DNA from: Actinomycetes bacterium
GTDB taxonomy: Bacteria; Actinomycetota; Actinomycetes; Actinomycetales; Microbacteriaceae
Assembly (NCBI GenBank): GCA_023450335.1
Contig: JAEXHA010000131.1
Location: 1-29,500 of the forward strand
Direction: 5' to 3'
DNA length: 29,500 nucleotides
Part shown: one piece after another, positions 1-6,532 of the stretch
Layout: every line of letters begins with the position of its first letter
Position numbering within the stretch: the stretch's first letter is position 1
The notes under the pieces: generated by a model
The model's database searches: none
The model's input: the letters and a program-made list of their open reading frames with translations, nothing else
What the model was told of the DNA's origin: nothing
Position numbers and translations under genes: made by a program

Positions 1-77
1 CCCTTGGCCGACGCGGCCGGCATCAACGGCTCGATCCGAGCCCACTCAGCATCCGAGAGAAGAGAAGTCCGCGACAC
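1..77 (-). CDS. IS5-family transposase, N-terminal fragment
   Basis: Reading leftward from a GTG at 77, the first 25 codons contain SLLSDAEWARIEPLMP. This is the characteristic N-terminus of IS5-family (IS427/IS1647-like) transposases, which mostly begin with a [LT]xDxxWxxIxPLLP segment. The DDE catalytic domain lies beyond the window edge. The identical start occurs at 29432 on the other strand. Start choice is tentative because an in-frame alternative cannot be judged from so short a piece. Confidence 0.75.
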   Translation of the reverse strand, partial: MSRTSLLSDAEWARIEPLMPAASAK

Positions 78-124
78 CACTCAAGCCTGCCCGCTATCAA
101 CCCCCGAGGTTAGGAGACACGCCC
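1..124 (-). mobile_element. Inner end of an IS5-type insertion sequence (left copy, truncated by window edge)
   Basis: The first 124 bases are the reverse complement of the last bases of the window (29385-29500), identical over the whole length shared. The IS terminus is read inward as GGGCGTGTCTCCTAACC and is preceded by CTA at 125-127, a pattern also found at the right copy. It contains the 5' end of a transposase gene reading out of the window to the left. Only the promoter-proximal end of the element is present. The IS5 family often targets short TA or CTAG-like sites, in agreement with the flanking CTAG, but no target duplication can be verified because the other end is outside the window. 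Confidence 0.85.
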
Positions 125-130
125 TAGCTG

Positions 131-262
131 CGGACCGTACAAACCTGGGCGGCTCGGACAAAGGTAGGCGGCTCGGCGAGGTGGTAGGCGGCCCGGCGAG
201 GTGGTAGGCGGCTCGGCGAGGTGGTGGGCGGCCCGGCGAGGTGTAGGAGGCCCGGTGAGGGG
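131..262. repeat. 20-bp tandem repeats of the GTAGGCGGCTCGG family
   Basis: Four nearly identical 20-bp units run from 164 to 243 (consensus GTAGGCGGCYCGGCGAGGTG), followed by a degenerate fifth to about 262. Just before them, 133-157 holds ACCGTACAAACCTGGGCGGC, which resembles the right arm and loop of the hairpin at 12794-12834. The family therefore occurs at both ends and in the middle of the window. No convincing coding sequence lies in 125-292; open frames here only follow the repeat period. Confidence 0.85.
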
Positions 263-292
263 TGTGCGGCGGCGGGTGGGGTGCGGGGCGGG

Positions 293-403
293 TCAGTCGT
301 CGCGGCCGCGGTTGCGGAAGTACTGGACCGCGAAGGCGACGAGGGTGCCGACCAGGATGAGGGTGGTCGAGGCGAACAGCAGGGTCTGCTCGAAGTCGGA
401 CAT
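293..403 (-). CDS. Single-span membrane microprotein (36 aa)
   Basis: A 36-codon ORF starts at ATG 403, two bases after the stop codon of the HAD phosphatase gene (406-408), so translation is probably coupled. The product begins MSDFEQTLLF, has one hydrophobic stretch at about residues 8-27 (ending LVGTLVAFAV), then a basic tail (QYFRNRGRDD), as in an N-out/C-in single-pass membrane protein. I do not recognise a family. A short, well-formed ORF with a clear membrane span ending just before the repeats is more likely real than chance. Its function is unknown. Confidence 0.6.
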   Translation of the reverse strand: MSDFEQTLLFASTTLILVGTLVAFAVQYFRNRGRDD

Positions 404-405
404 CG

Positions 406-1215
406 CTAGAGGATCTCGGGCATCTCGGACTCGACCGGCTCGACCGCGATGAGGTCGGCCACCGAGTCGACGATCTCGTCGGGGCGGAAGGGATAGCGCT
501 CGACCTCGGTGCGGTCGGAGATGCCGGTCATCACCAGAATCGTGTGCAGGCCCGCCTCGATGCCGGCGACGACATCGGTGTCCATGCGGTCGCCGATCAT
601 GCCGGTCGACTCGGAGTGCGCGCCGATGCGGTTCAGCGCCGAGCGGAACATCATCGGGTTCGGCTTGCCGACCACGTACGGCGCCTTGCCCGTGGCGTGG
701 GTGATGAGCGCGGCGAACGACCCCGTGGCCGGTACGACGCCCGACGGGGTGGGGCCGGTGGCATCCGGATTGGTCACGATGAACCGCGCACCGGCGTTGA
801 TGAACCGGATCGCGAGGGTGATCGCCTCGAACGAGTACTGGCGGGTCTCGCCCACCACGACGTAGTCGGGCTGGGTCTCGGTCATGACGAACCCGGCCTC
901 GTGCAGCGCCGTGGTCAGCCCTGCCTCGCCGATCACGAACGCCGTGCCGCCAGGGTGCTGTGAGCGCAGGAACTCGGCCGTGGCCAGTGCAGAAGTCCAG
1001 ATGCGGCCTTCGGGCACATCCAGGCCCGACCGCGCCAGGCGCGCGCTCAGGTCCCGCGGCGTGAAGATCGGGTTGTTCGTCAGCACGAGGAACGGCGTGC
1101 CGGTGTCACGCCATTGCGCGAGCAGCTCGGCGGCGCCGGGAATCGGCCGGTTGTCGTGGACGAGCACGCCGTCCATGTCCGTCAGCCAGCATTCGATATC
1201 GGCGCGTGTCCGCAT
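406..1215 (-). CDS. HAD-superfamily class IIA phosphatase (NagD-like)
   Basis: The 269-residue cytoplasmic protein has the HAD motifs of the NagD/phosphoglycolate phosphatase-like IIA group: motif I DMDGVL with nucleophile D13 and acid/base D15, motif II LTNN, the lysine of VVGKPNP, and motif IV MIGDRMDTD with the Mg-binding aspartates. Length is normal for the family (about 250-270). Substrates of NagD proteins are small phosphate esters such as nucleotides or sugar phosphates; the exact one cannot be read from sequence. The ATG at 1215 is preceded by TAGGCT six bases upstream (1222-1227), so the mRNA is probably leaderless. The gene diverges from the SDR gene and is followed closely by the 36-aa microprotein. 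Confidence 0.88.
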   Translation of the reverse strand: MRTRADIECWLTDMDGVLVHDNRPIPGAAELLAQWRDTGTPFLVLTNNPIFTPRDLSARLARSGLDVPEGRIWTSALATAEFLRSQHPGGTAFVIGEAGLTTALHEAGFVMTETQPDYVVVGETRQYSFEAITLAIRFINAGARFIVTNPDATGPTPSGVVPATGSFAALITHATGKAPYVVGKPNPMMFRSALNRIGAHSESTGMIGDRMDTDVVAGIEAGLHTILVMTGISDRTEVERYPFRPDEIVDSVADLIAVEPVESEMPEIL

Positions 1216-1221
1216 GGGGCC

Positions 1222-1227
1222 AGCCTA
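1222..1227 (-). promoter_or_regulatory. -10 box of a leaderless transcript (HAD gene)
   Basis: TAGGCT on the minus strand ends six bases before the ATG at 1215, with no Shine-Dalgarno between. This TANNNT spacing is typical of actinobacterial leaderless mRNAs. It lies 17 bp from the opposing -10 box at 1245-1250. Confidence 0.65.
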
Positions 1228-1244
1228 TCCGGGCGGCGGCCACG

Positions 1245-1250
1245 TAGTGT
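1245..1250 (+). promoter_or_regulatory. -10 box of a leaderless transcript (SDR gene)
   Basis: TAGTGT ends seven bases before the GTG at 1258, and no ribosome binding site lies between. It supports the GTG start rather than an upstream ATG and forms a compact divergent promoter pair with 1222-1227. Confidence 0.6.
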
Positions 1251-1257
1251 CGGGGCT

Positions 1258-2214
1258 GTGGCACGCGACACCTGGGACCCCGTCGATCTTCCCGACCTGC
1301 ACGGGCGGCGGTACCTGGTGACCGGATCCAATGCCGGGCTGGGCTTCTTCGCGTCGCTGCAGCTGGCCGGCACCGGGGCGAGCGTGGTGATGACCGGCCG
1401 CAATCCCAACCGGCTGGCCGCGGCACGTGCGGCGCTTCTTCGTCAGGTTCCGGATGCCGCGGTCGAGACTCTCGTGCTCGACACCAGCAATCTGGGTTCG
1501 ATCCGTGCCGCAGCGGCGACGGCGCGTGGCCGGACGGGTCTGGACGGCGTGCTGCTCAACGCCGGCATCGTGCACCCGCCGGCGCAGCGGAAGACCACGA
1601 CCGATCGCCACGAGCTCGTGTTCGCGACCAATGTGCTGGGCCACTACGCCCTGGCCGGAGAGATGCTGCCGTCGTTGGCCGCGGCGCAGGGACGCATGGT
1701 GTGGATCGGCTCGATGTCGACCGGGATGTGGCAGTACGACCCGATCGATCCCGAGCTCGAGAACGGCTACACCCCGTGGCGGGCGTACGTGCAGTCGAAG
1801 GTGGCCACCACGGCCCTCGGCTTCGAGGCCGACCGGCGGCTGCGCGCCGAGAACGTTCCGGTGGCCAGCATCGTCGCCCACCCGGGGTACTCGATCGGCG
1901 GCCGCACGCGTGGCATCGCGGGTGTCAACGAGCCCAGCCGGGCCAAGCGGTTCCGCGACAACCTGCAGGCGCCGATCTCGCAGTCCAAGGAACGCGGCGC
2001 CTGGGCGCTCGTGCGCGCCCTGGTCGACCCCGCGGTCGAGGGGGGACAGTACTGGGGTCCGGCGCGCGGCATGCACGGCGCTCCCCGCGCTGCCCTGGCA
2101 CCGAAGATCACGCGCGATCGCGACGTCGCCTCGCGCATGTGGCACTACTGCGAGCACGCCACCCGGGTGCCGTGGCCGTTCGAGAAGGCACGCAAGGCGG
2201 GCAAGCGCCGCTGA
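1258..2214 (+). CDS. Short-chain dehydrogenase/reductase
   Basis: A 318-residue classical-type SDR, probably a cytoplasmic NAD(P)-dependent oxidoreductase. Visible motifs: cofactor glycine motif TGSNAGLG (residues 22-29), NAG in the fourth strand, catalytic serine in GSMSTG (S152 or S154), and YVQSK with Y177 and K181. The N-terminus DPVDLPDLHGRRYLVTG resembles the retinol dehydrogenase/WW-domain-oxidoreductase-like SDRs common in actinobacteria; substrate unknown. The GTG start is chosen because TAGTGT sits seven bases upstream and the upstream frame overlaps the divergent HAD gene. It converges with mntR, with only 21 bp between stop codons. Confidence 0.85.
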   Translation: MARDTWDPVDLPDLHGRRYLVTGSNAGLGFFASLQLAGTGASVVMTGRNPNRLAAARAALLRQVPDAAVETLVLDTSNLGSIRAAAATARGRTGLDGVLLNAGIVHPPAQRKTTTDRHELVFATNVLGHYALAGEMLPSLAAAQGRMVWIGSMSTGMWQYDPIDPELENGYTPWRAYVQSKVATTALGFEADRRLRAENVPVASIVAHPGYSIGGRTRGIAGVNEPSRAKRFRDNLQAPISQSKERGAWALVRALVDPAVEGGQYWGPARGMHGAPRAALAPKITRDRDVASRMWHYCEHATRVPWPFEKARKAGKRR

Positions 2215-2235
2215 CGGACGCGCGCAGCGCCGCCC

Positions 2236-2871
2236 TCAGGCCGAGAGCCAGACCGCTGCGGCCGCACCGCCCGGCAGGGCGACGGTGTCACCGCCCACCT
2301 GCACCGTGTCGCCGCCCGCGGCGGTGAGCGACCGGCCCACGGTCACGCCCGCCTCTTCCAGGGCGCGCAGCAGCGCCGGGTCGTGGTCGGACACGCGCAG
2401 CACCCGCCCGGTGTGACCGGCGGTGGCCTCACCCAGCAGGATGAAGGGCTCCCGGTGCACCGCGCCCGCGGCATCCGGAATCGCGTCACCGTGCGGATCG
2501 AAGCGGGGGCGCCCCAAGCGCTCGTCGATGCCGTCGAGCAGCCGATCGCTGATGGTGTGCTCGAGCACCTCGGCCTCGTCGTGCACCTCGTCCCACGCGT
2601 AGCCGAACTCCTGCACGAGCCACGTCTCGATCAGCCGGTGCCGGCGGATGATCGCCGCTGCCCGCGCTTCGCCGTCGGTGGTCAGTGAGACCGGACCGTA
2701 CGGCCGATGCTTGACCAGGCCCTTCGCGGCGAGCTTCTGCACCATCTCGGTCACCGTCGACGGTGCGAGTCCGAGCTTGGCGGCCAGTTGCGAGGGCGTG
2801 ATCGGCGCTGTCTGCCACTCGGTGTGGTGGTAGATGGCCTTGAGGTAATCGTCGATCGCGGCGGAAGGCAC
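2236..2871 (-). CDS. mntR: Manganese-dependent DtxR/MntR-family repressor
   Basis: The 211-residue protein has an N-terminal winged helix (about 1-70, ITPSQLAAKLGLAPSTVTEMVQKL), a metal-binding dimerisation domain (about 72-140) and a C-terminal SH3/FeoA-like domain (about 150-211). Metal ligand positions point to manganese: E101-x-x-E104-H105 corresponds to the E-x-x-E-H of Bacillus MntR, where DtxR has C-x-x-E-H, and H78 matches the other conserved histidine. It lies nine bases downstream of the NRAMP transporter gene and is probably co-transcribed with it, starting at GTG 2871. Known MntR proteins repress mntH when Mn is sufficient; the two palindromes at 4251-4297 are the obvious operators, so autoregulation is likely. 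Confidence 0.88.
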   Translation of the reverse strand: MPSAAIDDYLKAIYHHTEWQTAPITPSQLAAKLGLAPSTVTEMVQKLAAKGLVKHRPYGPVSLTTDGEARAAAIIRRHRLIETWLVQEFGYAWDEVHDEAEVLEHTISDRLLDGIDERLGRPRFDPHGDAIPDAAGAVHREPFILLGEATAGHTGRVLRVSDHDPALLRALEEAGVTVGRSLTAAGGDTVQVGGDTVALPGGAAAAVWLSA

Positions 2872-2880
2872 CTGTTCAGG

Positions 2881-4260
2881 CTAGCCGCCGGTGAACACGA
2901 GCCACAGCAGCAGCGCGTTGAGGGTGATGAGGAAGACGGATGCCACGATGCCGGCCGCGGTGGTCCACACACGATTGCGGTGCGCGCCGAGCACGTCGCC
3001 GCGCGCCGTGAGGGCGACCAGCGGCACGAGGGCGAACGGGATGCCGAACGACAGCACGACCTGACTGAGCACGAGGGCGAGCGTGGGGTCGAAGCCGATC
3101 GCGAGGATGACCAGTGCCGGCACGAGGGTGACCAGGCGTCGCGCGAGCAGCGGCACGCGCACCGTCAGCAGTCCGTGCATGATCTCGGCGCCCGCGTACG
3201 CGCCCACCGACGTGCTCGCCAAGCCGCTGGCGAGCAGTCCGACGGCGAACAGCGTGGCCACGAGCGGACCGAGCCCGGACTCGAGCGCCGCGTAGGCGCC
3301 CTCGAGGCTGTCGGTGCCCGGCACGCCGGCCAGGTTCGCCGCAGCCAGCAGCAGGATGCACAGGTTCACGGTGCCGGCGATGGCCATCGCGATCGTGACG
3401 TCCCATTTGGTGGCGCGCAGCAGCCGTCCCGTCGAGAACTCCGTCGCCCCGCCGAGGGCATATCCGCGCCGCCGGATGTGCAGCTTGTCCGTCGAATGCG
3501 TATCCGTATCATCGAGCGCACGTCGACGCGGCCGAATGCGCGACACCGGAGTGCGGAACCGATCGCGCGCCAGCGCGCTGTGCGCGTAGATCGCATGCGG
3601 CATGATCGTCGCGCCGAGAATCGACGCCGCCAGCAGCACCGAATCGGCGCCGTCGAACCGCGGGACCAGGCCGTCGATCGTCGCGCCGGCATCCGGCGGT
3701 GCGATGAAGACGCCGTACGTGAATCCGAGCGAGATGATCGCGACCAGACCGATGATGACGAACTCGAAGCTGCGCGCACCGCGCCGCGACTGGATCAGCA
3801 GCAGCACGATCGACACCGCCCCGGTGATGACGCCGCCCCACAGCAGCGGCACTCCGAACAGCAGCCACAGGGCCACGGCGCCACCGATGACCTCGGCGAT
3901 GTCGGTGGCCATGGCCACCAGCTCGGCCTGCACCCAGTAGGCCCGACGCGTCCATCGATGACGGAACCGCCGGCCGAGCACCTCGGGCAGGCTCAGCCCC
4001 GTGACGATGCCGAGCTTGGCCGACAGGTATTGGATCAGCCACGCCATCACGTTGCCGATGACCACGACCCACACCAGCAGGTACCCGTACCGGGCGCCCG
4101 CGGTCATGTTGCTCGCCACGTTGCCGGGGTCGAGGTAGGCGACACCGGCAACCAGGGCCGGGCCCAGCAGCCACGCGATGCGGCCGGGCGTGCGCCTGCG
4201 CGGACGCGGCGATGCGCTCGATGCGGTGAGGGAGCCCTCATCGGCGAGAGGTTTCGGCAT
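2881..4260 (-). CDS. mntH: NRAMP-family Mn(II)/metal-proton symporter
   Basis: This 459-residue polytopic membrane protein carries the two NRAMP signature motifs: DPGN in TM1 (D44-N47) and MPH in TM6 (M220-H222), which bind the transported divalent metal. About eleven hydrophobic segments are visible. A basic, polar cytoplasmic insert of about 55 residues follows TM6 (from about 230, RDRFRTPVSRIRPRRRALDD onward), longer than in many family members. The ATG at 4260 is preceded six bases upstream by TATAGT and lies inside a perfect palindrome, so the longer open frame upstream is not used. Co-transcribed mntR supports manganese as substrate rather than iron. Confidence 0.93.
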   Translation of the reverse strand: MPKPLADEGSLTASSASPRPRRRTPGRIAWLLGPALVAGVAYLDPGNVASNMTAGARYGYLLVWVVVIGNVMAWLIQYLSAKLGIVTGLSLPEVLGRRFRHRWTRRAYWVQAELVAMATDIAEVIGGAVALWLLFGVPLLWGGVITGAVSIVLLLIQSRRGARSFEFVIIGLVAIISLGFTYGVFIAPPDAGATIDGLVPRFDGADSVLLAASILGATIMPHAIYAHSALARDRFRTPVSRIRPRRRALDDTDTHSTDKLHIRRRGYALGGATEFSTGRLLRATKWDVTIAMAIAGTVNLCILLLAAANLAGVPGTDSLEGAYAALESGLGPLVATLFAVGLLASGLASTSVGAYAGAEIMHGLLTVRVPLLARRLVTLVPALVILAIGFDPTLALVLSQVVLSFGIPFALVPLVALTARGDVLGAHRNRVWTTAAGIVASVFLITLNALLLWLVFTGG

Positions 4261-4268
4261 GCCGAAAC
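4251..4268. promoter_or_regulatory. Perfect palindromic operator over the mntH start codon (MntR site 1)
   Basis: GTTTCGGCATGCCGAAAC is an 18-bp perfect palindrome whose central CATG contains the mntH ATG. It overlaps the 3' part of the -10 box. TTTNGG(N4)CCNAAA is the form of actinobacterial DtxR/MntR-family operators, and the regulator gene is the next gene in the operon. Confidence 0.8.
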
Positions 4269-4272
4269 TATA
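4267..4272 (-). promoter_or_regulatory. -10 box of mntH-mntR (leaderless)
   Basis: TATAGT on the minus strand ends six bases before ATG 4260. It is flanked on both sides by the two MntR-like palindromes, so repressor binding would block the promoter directly. Confidence 0.7.
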
Positions 4273-4281
4273 GCGCGGAGT

Positions 4282-4297
4282 TTTCGGGAGGCCGAAA
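4282..4297. promoter_or_regulatory. Second MntR-like operator over the mntH -35 region
   Basis: TTTCGGGAGGCCGAAA has the same TTTCGG/CCGAAA arms as site 1 with a different centre. Its centre is 30 bp from that of site 1, about three helical turns, so two dimers could bind on the same face of the DNA. It covers the expected -35 position. Confidence 0.7.
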
Positions 4298-4353
4298 GGA
4301 GGGGGCGCCGGGGAGGGGATGCCGGCGGGCGGGCGGGCGAGGGGATGCCGGAG

Positions 4354-4359
4354 TAGCCT
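4354..4359 (+). promoter_or_regulatory. -10 box of a leaderless transcript (SpoU/TrmH gene)
   Basis: TAGCCT ends six bases before the GTG start at 4366, and no ribosome binding site is visible between. Confidence 0.6.
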
Positions 4360-4365
4360 GACTCG

Positions 4366-5076
4366 GTGACCGAGACCGACGCCGCACGTCCCGCACCCGA
4401 GCGCGAGTCCGAGCGCGAGTCCGAGCGCGAGTCCGAGCCCGCACCTGAGCGCGAGTCCGAGCGCGAGCCTGAGCTGCCGGTCGGAGTCGGACCGTGGCCG
4501 GGCGGGTCCGCGGCGTGGCCGGACGATCCGCGCTACGACCCGGAGCTGCTCGCGCACGGCGATCGCCGGAACGTCATCGACCGCTACCGGTACTGGACGA
4601 TGGCGGCCATCGTGGCCGACCTCGACGAGCACCGGCATCCGTTCCACGTCGCCATCGAGAACTGGCAGCACGACATGAACATCGGCTCGATCGTGCGCAG
4701 CGCCAACGCGTTCGGCGCCGCCGAGGTGCACATCATCGGCAAGCGCCGCTGGAACCGCCGCGGCGCCATGGTCACCGACAGATACCAGCACGTGCGCCAC
4801 CACGAAGACGTCGCATCCTTCACCGCATGGGCGAGGGATGACGGCATCCCCATCGTCGCCGTCGACAACGTCGACGGTTCGGTGGCCGTCGATCATGCCG
4901 AACTGTCCGAGCAGTGCGTACTGCTGTTCGGACAGGAGGGCCCCGGCCTGTCGCCCGAGGCCATCGCCGCCGCCGACGTCGTGGTCGAGATCACCCAGTA
5001 CGGCTCGACCCGGTCGATCAACGCGAGCGCGGCCGCCGCCGTCGTGATGTACGAGTGGTGTCGCCGCTGGGCGTGA
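4366..5076 (+). CDS. SpoU/TrmH-family (SPOUT) RNA 2'-O-ribose methyltransferase
   Basis: The 236-residue protein ends in a SPOUT domain that would use SAM to methylate a ribose in rRNA or tRNA. All three SpoU motifs are present: NIGSIVRSANAFG (about 105-117), LLFGQEGPGLS (about 186-196) and STRSINASAAAAVVMYE (about 214-230), the last forming the knotted cofactor site. The N-terminal ~40 residues are a highly charged Ser/Glu/Arg low-complexity segment encoded by tandem 12-bp repeats; no L30e-like substrate domain is visible. The target nucleotide cannot be assigned. The GTG start is fixed by TAGCCT six bases upstream. Confidence 0.88.
   Translation: MTETDAARPAPERESERESERESEPAPERESEREPELPVGVGPWPGGSAAWPDDPRYDPELLAHGDRRNVIDRYRYWTMAAIVADLDEHRHPFHVAIENWQHDMNIGSIVRSANAFGAAEVHIIGKRRWNRRGAMVTDRYQHVRHHEDVASFTAWARDDGIPIVAVDNVDGSVAVDHAELSEQCVLLFGQEGPGLSPEAIAAADVVVEITQYGSTRSINASAAAAVVMYEWCRRWA
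4399..4473. repeat. In-frame 12-bp tandem repeat encoding ERES units
   Basis: GAGCGCGAGTCC occurs three times in a row (4399-4434), then after one diverged unit twice more (4447-4470, the last slightly changed). Being a multiple of three, copy-number change would lengthen or shorten the acidic/basic N-terminal tail of the SpoU protein by four residues without a frameshift. Confidence 0.85.
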
Positions 5077-5120
5077 GCGGTCAGGCGGGAGACGCGCTCA
5101 CGCCCCCCGGCGAGCACTCG

Positions 5121-6440
5121 TCACGCCCCTGCGGCGACCCATTCCGGGCGGCGCACCCGCCAACCCAGGGTGGTCAAGCGCGCGAACATGTAGACGCCGA
5201 AGAAGCACACCGCCAGCCACGCGAGCCCGGCCGCACCCGCCGGTGCCACCGCCGCCAGGATCAGCAGCGCCGGAATGTACGGCACGAGATTGACCACGCC
5301 CGCGATCGCGAGGAACTTCGCATCGCCGGCGCCGATGAGCACACCGTCCAGAACGAACACGACGCCGCATACCGGCTGTGAGACGGCCAGCACGATCAGC
5401 GCCGGCTGGATGAGCGCGGCCAGCGAGGCGTCTCCCGTGAACAGCAGGCCGATCCAGCCCGAGAACGCGCCGATCACAAGCCCCACCACGACCCCGAACC
5501 ACGCACCCCACGCCACGGTGCGTCCCAGTACGCGCCGCACGAACGGCTCGTCACCGGCGCCGAGCCCCCGCCCGATGAGCGCCTGCGCCGCGATCGCCAG
5601 CGCATCCAGGGCGAACGCCGCCGTCGAGAACATCGTGAATGCGACCTGCCACCCCGCCAGCTCCGTCGTGCCGAGCCCTGTCGCGACCGCCACGGTGGCC
5701 AGCAGCGCCGCCCGCAGCGACAGCGTGCGCAGGAACAGCCAACCGCCGGACCGTGCCGACCCCCGCATGCCGGCCCGCTGCGGCCGGATGGATGCCGTAT
5801 GGCGGCGCGCGAGGCGTGCCACCACCAGGGCGTACGCGCCGACCATGCCCCATTGGGCGATGATCGTGCCGGCCGCCGACCCGGCGATGCCCCAGCCGAA
5901 CCCGTAGATGAACAGCCAGTTCAGCAGGGCGTTCGCGCCGAAGCCGAGCCCGGCGATCCACAGCGGCGTGACGGTGTCCTGCATGCCGCGCAGCAGACCG
6001 GTCGCGGCGAACACGATGAGCATCGCCGGCAGGCCCCACATCGACAGACCCAGGTAGATCTCCGCCTGCTCGGCGACCGCGGCGTCGGCTCCGAACATGC
6101 CCACCAGCGCCGGCGTCGCGAACCAGCCGGCCACCGCGAGCACCGCGCCCAGGCCCAGCGCCAGCCACAGCCCGTCGATGCCCGCGCTGACGGCATCGCC
6201 GTGAGCGCCCGCGCCGAACCGGCGTGCCACGGCAGGCGTCGTCGAGTACGCCAGGAAGACCATCAGCCCGACGATCGTCTGCAGCACGGCCGAGGCGATG
6301 CCCAGGCCCGCCAGCGGCACGACGCCGAGATGGCCCACCAGCGCCGCGTCGACGATGAGGAACATCGGCTCGGCCACAAGCGCGCCCAGCGCCGGAACGG
6401 CAAGCCGCAAGATCTCGCGGTTGAGCGTCGACGCAGCCAT
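5121..6440 (-). CDS. MATE-family multidrug/toxin exporter (DinF-like)
   Basis: The 439-residue inner-membrane protein shows about twelve hydrophobic segments in two homologous halves. The N-terminus NREILRLAVPALGALVAEPMFLIVDAALVGHLG is the conserved start of DinF-branch MATE transporters, which extrude organic cations or oxidised metabolites using Na+ or H+ gradients. The actual substrate is unknown. The ATG at 6440 follows TAGGCT (6447-6452) by six bases, so it is probably leaderless. It converges with the SpoU gene (44-bp gap) and diverges from the DUF308-lipase gene. Confidence 0.9.
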   Translation of the reverse strand: MAASTLNREILRLAVPALGALVAEPMFLIVDAALVGHLGVVPLAGLGIASAVLQTIVGLMVFLAYSTTPAVARRFGAGAHGDAVSAGIDGLWLALGLGAVLAVAGWFATPALVGMFGADAAVAEQAEIYLGLSMWGLPAMLIVFAATGLLRGMQDTVTPLWIAGLGFGANALLNWLFIYGFGWGIAGSAAGTIIAQWGMVGAYALVVARLARRHTASIRPQRAGMRGSARSGGWLFLRTLSLRAALLATVAVATGLGTTELAGWQVAFTMFSTAAFALDALAIAAQALIGRGLGAGDEPFVRRVLGRTVAWGAWFGVVVGLVIGAFSGWIGLLFTGDASLAALIQPALIVLAVSQPVCGVVFVLDGVLIGAGDAKFLAIAGVVNLVPYIPALLILAAVAPAGAAGLAWLAVCFFGVYMFARLTTLGWRVRRPEWVAAGA

Positions 6441-6446
6441 CCCCCG

Positions 6447-6452
6447 AGCCTA
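6447..6452 (-). promoter_or_regulatory. -10 box of a leaderless transcript (MATE gene)
   Basis: TAGGCT on the minus strand ends six bases before ATG 6440. It is the same hexamer as at 1222-1227 and 11556-11561. Confidence 0.6.
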
Positions 6453-6489
6453 TGACGCCGCGCACAGCGCACGCCGACGACGCCCCACG

Positions 6490-6495
6490 TACTCT
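6490..6495 (+). promoter_or_regulatory. -10 box for the DUF308-lipase gene
   Basis: TACTCT lies 37 bases before ATG 6533. A GGAAGGAG Shine-Dalgarno at about 6520-6527 precedes the start, so unlike its neighbours this gene has a short leader. Confidence 0.5.
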
Positions 6496-6532
6496 GGTTC
6501 GCTGAAGCACACCGCGAGCGGAAGGAGCGCCG

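Noticed and set aside
2707..4356. 549-codon open frame on the plus strand
   Set aside because: It lies opposite mntR and mntH, is rich in Arg/His/Gln/Asp without any domain, and reflects third-position GC on the other strand.
5077..5120. Terminator between the SpoU and MATE genes
   Set aside because: Only a five- to six-base stem without a T tract is visible; not enough to call.
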